NCBI GenBank assembly: GCA_016748015.1
Contig: JAAOMT010000633.1
Span: 97,023-122,237, forward strand
Source: Geosiphon pyriformis
Taxonomy: Eukaryota; Glomeromycota; Glomeromycetes; Archaeosporales; Geosiphonaceae
Reading direction: 5' to 3'
DNA length: 25,215 nucleotides
Shown here: in pieces, positions 19,592 through 25,215 of the stretch
Layout of the letters: every line of letters starts with the position of its first letter
Position numbering within the stretch: the first letter of the stretch is position 1
Notes under the pieces: generated by a model
What the model was told of the DNA's origin: nothing
Databases searched by the model: none
Seen by the model: the letters and a program-made list of their open reading frames with translations, nothing else
Position numbers and translations under genes: made by a program

Positions 19592-21483
19592 TTAATAAGA
19601 AAAAATATCCAAGCTTAAACCTTTATTGTCTAATTTGGCCAATAATTTTATAATCATATTCAATAAATTACTTAACTTTTCTTTAAACTTCTTAATAGTT
19701 AATTGATCTAAAAATATTACTCTTACCATAGTCTTACTACAAGTAACTACATCCAAACTTTCACTTATTACTTTATTTGCTCCTTGATACTGTGATGAAA
19801 AAGCAATCAATGGCTAACATTTAAGGCTAGACTGGAAAACTGTTGGCTTAAATACATCTAACCTCTTAGCCAGCTTACTAACTTGCTCTACAAGGCTAAC
19901 AAGACTGTACTTAAAAGCAACAAACCTGTTATTTATGTCCAAAAAAACCAGCAGGAGAGATTTTGCATCCAAAGATAAACTAATACCAGAAAAAACTACA
20001 GACACTACACAAAAAGAGAAACTATTAACAACTTAAACCCAAGTTTTACTTTCAAATAAAACTGAGCAAGCAATTAACATCTGCTTTTTTTTATATATAT
20101 TCACTAGATGACTTTGATTCTGAGAATATATTATCTGCTTACTGTGATTACTAGAATTCTTATTCACTAAACATATATTAAAAACATGACCAAATTGTTT
20201 ATACTAAACACAACAGACTAAAAAAAAACCAGTCCAACACAGATTTATATTCTTAAAAACTAGAACAAAACTAATAACAATCTTCTTAAATGTCTTATCT
20301 CCAGAACAAACCACAACATATCTATTATACACATATGAATTTAGATTATGACTAATAAAACAAGTCTTCTTATTATAAAATTCTATTAAATCAAAAAAAT
20401 CATAAGCTGTGATGCTAACTGACAAAGTGTATAGCAAAATCTAATACTGATTTTTTAATACCCATAACTGCTTATTATTAACAACTAACATTATTCATAC
20501 AGAATTTTTATCCATGAGAACTGATCACTTAAACACAACTAAACTAGCAACCTTAGATAACTCAAACTCAACTAAAGTCTTTTGCCAATGACTAATTAGT
20601 TGCATTTTAATTAAAACTATTTTACCAAATTTGAAAAAAACTGATTTTATAGCCAATTTGAAAAGATCAACCAGAATCTCTTTAACAATAATTTTCCAAT
20701 TTATATGGTTGTTTGTTTTTTTAATATCAATATTAACAAGAATTTTTTTACTAATAACCAATTTTTTAGCCTTTTGCAAACTCAAATTCGAAATAAAAAA
20801 ATACCTAATTATCTCTAAAAATTTTGAAGAAGTAGAAACTTCTCCAAAACTATCAATTCAATAAAAAATTTTCTTAATTACAATCAATTTATTACTATTA
20901 GTTTTGTTTAATACAGCAGATAACTTAATATTTAACATAAAAAATTTAATTAGCTTAAAATTGCACCTATTTAGAACATGTGATCTGACTGTTAGCAAAC
21001 ACTTAGTACCAGAAAACTTAGAAACTAAAAGTGTCAAAATATTATCATTATTATTACTTAAATTGTTAAAAGAAATCTTCTTTGGCTGGCTGTCCAAAAC
21101 ATATGTTTTAGTATATGTTTTCTTAGATGTAATATTATCTATTATATCATCAACTTTTAAAGCATTTAAATCTGTATAGCTGGTTTTTTCTGCAACTGTA
21201 TTTTTTATGTTTTTTAGGTCTGATATATTACTAATACTGCTTGTTTTGTTGTTCACTTTGCTGCTCCAAAATCTTATAGACTTGTTAGTAATTATATCTG
21301 CAAGATTCAGAAGGCCAGCAGATATTTCAACCATATTGTCAACAATAATAGGTTTCTTGGGTTTTTATAAGATGCACTATGCAAATAAGTATTCACTAAA
21401 TATTTGGTTTTGACACTAAACTGAGTTCTCAACTCAGCCAAACTAGATACTAATTCACTAACAAAAAAGTCTACTGGTTTTAT
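19592..21483 (-). pseudogene. Decayed ORF1 of the minus-strand LINE
   Basis: This aligns block by block with the plus-strand ORF1. PVDFFVSELVSSLAELRTQF lies near 21478. AEKTSYTDLNALKVDDIID and KTYVLDSQPKKISFNN lie near 21180-21080. KLIVIKKIFY lies near 20885. KIIVKEILVDLFKLAIKSVF, FKFGKIVLIKMQLISHWQ and KTLVEFELSKVASLV lie near 20690-20540. LLYTLSVSITAYDFFDLIEF lies near 20435, and SLVSLVEQVSKLAKRL near 19900. The start codon position (21483-21481) reads ATA where the plus-strand copy has ATG. At KKIFY (near 20865) it has one more base than the plus-strand copy, which identifies the frameshift there as a deletion. Several stops are present. No intact product is possible. Confidence 0.75.
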
Positions 21484-21560
21484 AGTTACAAACAAAGATA
21501 TGCTAAAAAAAATAATTGTAAAAATAAAGAAGATAAAGAGTAAAAAAAAATTTTTATAGT

Positions 21561-22036
21561 AAAAGATTTTGAATTAATCAAAATATTTCAATATTTAAAT
21601 CCCATTTTTCAATCTGTTTGTGCTGATATAATTAAGAATAGAATCATAAAATTCTATGTTTTGGGTAGACAAAAATTAAAAATAAGCACTATCTTTATTA
21701 TAAAATATCTTTTTTTTTTTATTTATACTTATAATATGATAGGCATATTTAAGTATTATTAAGTCCAAAATTTTTTTACATTAGATTTTTGGACATCTTC
21801 TAATAACAAAGTTTTTGTTTTTATTACTATCTATTATATTAATAACAATTAAAATCTTCAATAAACAATAATTAATTTTGGATTAATAAATAAACAACAT
21901 AATAAAATAAATATTACAAATAGATTTTTTAAAATATTAAAAAATTATAAAATTACATCAAAGATATATATGTATATTTTTACATGAATTTGGGTTAATT
22001 AATAGCTAATAATGAAATTGACATATCATATAACAT
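21561..22036. other. AT-rich region with a short inverted repeat
   Basis: No gene is recognised. gtccaaaa at 21763-21770 and ttttggac at 21787-21794 form an 8-bp inverted repeat with a 16-base loop. They could be facing ends of small elements or chance in AT-rich DNA. Confidence 0.4.
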
Positions 22037-22260
22037 ATTAGTATCATTTGAGATTCAGAGTTAATATAGTGTTCATATTATCAAAAATTGTATTTTGTTA
22101 ATATTGGCTTAAGTTGGTTTTTATTATTGCTCCAAAGCTGAATTTTTGGTATTAGTATTATCTAAGACTTAGAATTATTACAGTGCTTATATTTTTAAAA
22201 ACTGCATTTTTTTAATATTAGTTTAAGTGATTTTTATTATGTTTTAAGCCAAATTTTTAG
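22037..22260 (+). repeat. Tandem duplication, two diverged ~114-bp units
   Basis: The unit starting attagtatcatttgagattc (22037) recurs as attagtattatctaagactt (22151). The two stay collinear to their ends (ctgaatttttgg and ccaaatttttag). Shared words include tagtgttcatat/cagtgcttatat and ttaatattggcttaagt/ttaatattagtttaagt. Most differences are C/T or G/A. No function is recognised. Confidence 0.7.
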
Positions 22261-22732
22261 CCAAAAAGATTAAGAAAAAAGTTTAAGAAAGAATTATATT
22301 TATTTTCTTTTTATACAAGTTTACTATTAATTTTATTAGTAATAATCTAATTTTTTTTGACAGCTTTTTACTATTATCTTTAATAATATTGCAAATAATA
22401 GTACTTTTGTAAAAAAACTAGCAAAAAAATTAAAAGAAAAAAACATTTAATAAAACTCAAAAAATCTTTAATTTTAATATTTTGATTATATTTTAAACTT
22501 AATAGTATAGATGATTTTAGATAAAATAAAAGATGATGTTTTCAAAATATTTGTTAAAAACCCAAACTGAATATATTTACTTAAAATTTTCTTAATATAA
22601 ACTTGGTAGAAATTAAAAATTAAAAAATTTAACTTTGTAATTTGTATCTTGTCTCAATATTTTAAGCTCTTTGAATATATTTATAATACATGTTAAATTA
22701 AATACTGTAAATTCATTTTGAATTATTCTATT
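22261..22732. other. AT-rich region upstream of the hAT remnant
   Basis: No readable protein is recognised. It may contain unrecognisable upstream parts of the hAT transposase gene, which in an intact element would extend more than 1 kb upstream of the recognised segment. Confidence 0.4.
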
Positions 22733-23566
22733 TGGTAGAATTTTATTTATAACATAGTCAAAAATGAATTATCTTTTAAATTAACAAGTTATTTATTTCT
22801 AAATTTGTATATTTTGAATACAAAAATTATAATTGTAAATTTATAAGCATTAAATATTCTTACTAGCACTTATATTGACCTCTATTAATATGCTATTTTA
22901 TATAATTAGTGGGCTGTTTTCAATAAAATTGCTAAATTTCTTGAACTATTTAAGAATATTATAGTTAAAATATTAGCCAGTTCAAATAATATTGCATCCT
23001 TGATTATTTCCTTCTTTAATATCATTTTTAATCATGTTAAAGACACAGTTAATAATAATAAATTTAGTAAAGCATTATAATTTTAATAGTTATTTATTTA
23101 ACATATTTAATATTAAATCTATTACTTATTACAACAAATAGAACAATAAGAGAAAAGTTGGTTAAATATTATTCTAAAACAAATACAATTATAATACTTT
23201 GTATTGCATTGGATCCAAGGAGAAAATTCAAGTATTTCACAAAGAGAAAATTTTTGAATAATAATATTAATAAAATAAAAGAATTATAAGTTATTAATTT
23301 ATTTAAATAATTTTATTTTTCAATTCTTACATGATAAATGAATCTTTAAAATACATACTCTCTTTGAAATAGAGTACATATTAAACATTATATCAACATT
23401 AAATGACAGTTTTTTGTTAAATAACAATTTTAATAATACTATAGCATCAGTTATATAATTTATATTAAAAACAGACTTTGACAATAACAAAAAAAAAGAA
23501 CTTAACAAAATTAATTATTATATCTCTAAAAAAGTGGCCAATAGAAAAATAGATGTAATAATATAG
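22733..23566 (+). pseudogene. hAT-family transposase remnant (C-terminal half)
   Basis: In frame from TGG 22733, W*NFIYNIVKNE matches the hAT RWNSTY-x-M block. In the same frame, WAVFNKIAKFLELFKN (from 22910) and ILASSNNIASLIISFFNIIF match the E-W...L-x-P-F and following blocks. After a frame change, REKLVKYYSKTNT and ILCIALDPRRKFKYF (23149-23289) match the hallmark hAT K-YY-x-K-T...LDPR-x-K-x-x-x-F segment. A last piece, KELNKINYYISKKVANRK (to TAG 23564-23566), may be the E-L-x-x-Y-L region before the dimerisation domain. Internal stops and at least one frameshift make it a dead copy. Intact hAT transposases are about 600-800 residues; only about the last third to half is visible. Terminal repeats and an 8-bp target duplication were not found. 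Confidence 0.62.
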
Positions 23567-23984
23567 TAAAGAGTATATTACAAAAAATATTTATCTAAAT
23601 TAATATTTTATTAATAATTTGATATTTAAGTATATTAAACACAATTTTCTTGTTTTGTATATATGGTTTGTAATTATTTAGTAATCCAAAAATTATTTGT
23701 TGTTTTTGAATTTACTTTTTTTGCAGATGGAAATATAATTACAAATATGAGATTTTGTTTAATATTGTTACTTATAAAATATAGGAATTATATATTAGTC
23801 TATAAATTAGCCAATTAGAATAAGACATAGTAATAGTATTAAAAGCAAAAAAGACAGAATCTTTAGTTTTAGAACTTTTAGTTCTAATTCTCTATCTATC
23901 TCTTTATACAATAGTATTCTATAACTTGAAATAGAAATATAAAATATTAATAAAATACTTATTAATTATCACAATCTATCTTTC
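23567..23984. other. AT-rich region, no gene seen
   Basis: Stops are dense on both strands. A local near-repeat (ctttagttttagaacttttagttctaattctct, in part self-complementary as agaac/gttct) lies around 23861-23892. Nothing else is recognised. Confidence 0.4.
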
Positions 23985-24009
23985 ACTATTAACAATTCAT
24001 GTTAATAGT
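23985..24009. repeat. Perfect 10-bp inverted repeat (hairpin)
   Basis: actattaaca (23985-23994) and tgttaatagt (24000-24009) are exact complements around the 5-base loop attca. Confidence 0.7.
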
Positions 24010-24033
24010 TACCAATACTTAATTACACTAAAC

Positions 24034-24058
24034 CAATAGCTTTTGATCACAGCTATTG
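24034..24058. repeat. Perfect 8-bp inverted repeat (hairpin)
   Basis: caatagct (24034-24041) and agctattg (24051-24058) are exact complements around a 9-base loop that contains the palindrome tgatca. It lies 24 bases after the previous hairpin. Confidence 0.65.
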
Positions 24059-24171
24059 ATAAGATACTAACTTTTTCTTGTCTTGGCTTATTGCTTCATT
24101 ATTTTTTCATTATTTTTTTTATTTTTTTTCTTGTATTTTTGTTGTGAGTTTATTAATTGATTAAAAAATTA

Positions 24172-24303
24172 ATGCATGAAGTACTGATATTAGGATATAA
24201 TACTGGTAAAAAACCCAAGTATAAGGGTAAACACTCAAAATTGAGGATAGCTTATCAAGAAATTACTGGTCATCAAGCTGAAAAAGAAATTAATGGAATA
24301 TAG
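24172..24303 (+). CDS. Short ORF of unknown function (43 codons)
   Basis: The frame runs from ATG 24172 to TAG 24301. It encodes a basic, hydrophilic peptide (…NTGKKPKYKGKHSKLRIAYQ…). Its composition is more protein-like and richer in G+C than the DNA around it. After the TAG the frame stays readable (IFQKVTDNQVHQFKS) up to a TGA and then a TAA near 24386, so this could be a fragment of a longer decayed gene. I do not recognise it, and chance cannot be excluded. Confidence 0.25.
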   Translation: MHEVLILGYNTGKKPKYKGKHSKLRIAYQEITGHQAEKEINGI

Positions 24304-24389
24304 ATATTCCAAAAAGTGACAGACAACCAAGTACACCAATTTAAAAGTTGAAAAAACACTAAAAGCATTACTAAAAAATATATTCATTA

Positions 24390-25215
24390 AATCTCTGTCC
24401 ATTATACAAAAGGCTTAACCAAAACTTTTAGATATTAAAATCTTCAGAATTATTAACTATACTGGTTATTAAACACCAAGTTATGAGTTTGTTATTTGTT
24501 TTTAAACCCCAAATAATCACTTGTAACAATGTAACCAACTACTTAAGTTAATTATGATATTAACTAAATTAAATTAAAAAAAACCAAAAATAAATCTAGT
24601 TTATTAAGTTTCTTAATAATATTATTTAAATTTTGAATATTAAAAATAAAATTATTAAAAAACAACTTAAATTTTTTAATACTATTTTTAATATTAGAAT
24701 TACATATTTATTATAAAACAACCAAATAATCACATATATTTTTATTCAAAAAAAATGCTTTAACAGCATTAATTTTATTTTATTTATATAATTAAAGTTA
24801 ATTTTAACTTTAAACAAACAAAGTTTTTAAACATATTAATCAAAAAAAAATAAAGCTTTTAAAAACATTAATTATAAAAAGTAAATATTTTTATACTTTG
24901 TAATTCTTTTATATATTTTTAGTTAAAAAAAAATAATCAAAGTAATTAAAAATTAATAAGTTTAATAATAAACTTAATTAAATTAATCAAATTTTAAATT
25001 TAAGACTTTAAAAAATTTAATTTAAAATCAAATTTGAGATTAATAACAAAAATGGCCAAAAAAACAACATAAAAAGAAAACAAAAAAGTAAAACTCTTAG
25101 CATAAAACTGTTTATTAATCAAAAATAATATAAAAAACTTAAAGTTAACAAAAAATTTAATAAATAATTTAAAAAAATAAAATAATAATATTTTATAATT
25201 TTTAAATAAGTAGTT
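24390..25215. other. Gene-free, extremely AT-rich right end
   Basis: Sequence is dominated by A and T runs, with stops in all frames. No element ends, RNA genes or protein similarity are recognised. Confidence 0.5.

Larger units (their letters stand above)
13489..19600 (-). pseudogene. Decayed ORF2 of the minus-strand LINE
   Basis: Collinear fragments of the endonuclease-RT-RNase H protein run along the minus strand. They include CAILEI...LIVTKTKLK near 19560-19455 (N-terminus) and FVILGGNFNKN near 19165-19145. KTINYVFVSLNLINTVID lies near 19020 and KGHIIKSILECFFYKIVLNHL near 16900. KAYNSVSW is motif A and EIFINDTI is motif C (near 15870). DKQFFYLVSVV, KIKRHSSILGNKHANKLA (RNase H, near 14440-14390), CFYCEEIESFNHF (finger) and GINTVISVKIDL (C-terminus, ending 13492) follow. 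Catalytic positions are lost by transitions: Asp to Asn in GGDFN and in the first motif C Asp, and RNase H Asp to Asn in the HANK block. Many stops and some frameshifts occur. A ~1.4 kb insert splits it between RIESF (near 18345) and NTINKGHII (near 16905). Confidence 0.78.
13376..21560 (-). mobile_element. Second full-length LINE, heavily decayed, with an insert
   Basis: It is collinear throughout with the plus-strand LINE at 2648-9529. The 3' tail is at 13480-13391, the ORF2 C-terminus ends at TAG 13491-13489, then finger, RNase H, reverse transcriptase and endonuclease, and ORF1 runs up to about 21483. Without the ~1.4 kb insert (about 16930-18340) its length is about 6.8 kb, the same as the plus-strand copy. 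Divergence is mostly C-to-T/G-to-A, making it far more AT-rich. The 5' end is set roughly by loss of similarity beyond about 21560. Confidence 0.8.

Noticed and set aside
23320-23508. 62-codon minus-strand ORF
   Set aside because: It lies antisense to the hAT remnant and its composition is what T/A-rich sequence gives. No recognisable motif.
1-25215. tRNA, rRNA, riboswitch, bacterial promoter or Shine-Dalgarno signals
   Set aside because: None seen on either strand by reading. A tRNA scan and an RNA-family search would be needed to exclude small or degenerate ones.

Overview
The window is about 25 kb of very AT-rich, CpG-poor DNA. It has no intact single-copy gene, no tRNA or rRNA, and no bacterial-type gene signals. 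It is filled with decayed eukaryotic transposable elements. I infer a fungal nuclear genome, most likely an arbuscular mycorrhizal fungus (Glomeromycotina, e.g. Rhizophagus or Gigaspora). The reasons are the extreme A+T, the Sel1-like repeats, and two-ORF non-LTR retrotransposons with a C-terminal RNase H and zinc finger of a type I associate with those genomes. This placement is inference from family knowledge, not a database result.

Layout. (1) About 185-2432, minus strand: an ORF1-only LINE relative. One 708-codon frame is broken only by in-frame stops. It ends directly in the same 3' tail that closes the two full-length LINEs, with no ORF2. (2) About 2648-9529, plus strand: a full-length LINE with ORF1 (RRM-like region, CCHC knuckle, coiled coil), an ATGA overlap, then ORF2 (APE endonuclease, reverse transcriptase, RNase H, zinc finger), a 3' UTR and an A18 tail. 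ORF2 keeps one frame over 1,562 codons and carries 13 premature stops. Elements 1 and 2 stand head to head across a ~200 bp AT-rich spacer. (3) 9530-11090: AT-rich DNA with no gene seen. (4) 11093-13144: a TA-flanked element with pogo-like terminal inverted repeats. In place of a transposase core it holds a 51-bp (17-residue) Cys/His tandem repeat, then Sel1-like repeats fused in frame to what looks like the C-terminal tail of a pogo/Tigger transposase. (5) About 13375-21560, minus strand: a second, far more decayed full-length LINE of the same family as element 2, with a foreign insert at about 16.93-18.34 kb. (6) 21560-25215: AT-rich DNA with a 114-bp tandem duplication, a hAT transposase remnant, two perfect hairpins and one short ORF.

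How the parts fit. The three LINE-type elements share a 3' tail, so the ORF1-only element could have been moved in trans by the full-length family's reverse transcriptase. All the coding remnants have decayed mainly by C-to-T and G-to-A changes (Gln/Arg/Trp codons to stop, Cys to Tyr, His to Tyr, Asp to Asn, Glu to Lys), with CG dinucleotides nearly absent. That fits deamination of methylated cytosines in silenced transposons. The most novel item is the pogo-like element carrying Sel1 and Cys/His repeat cargo.
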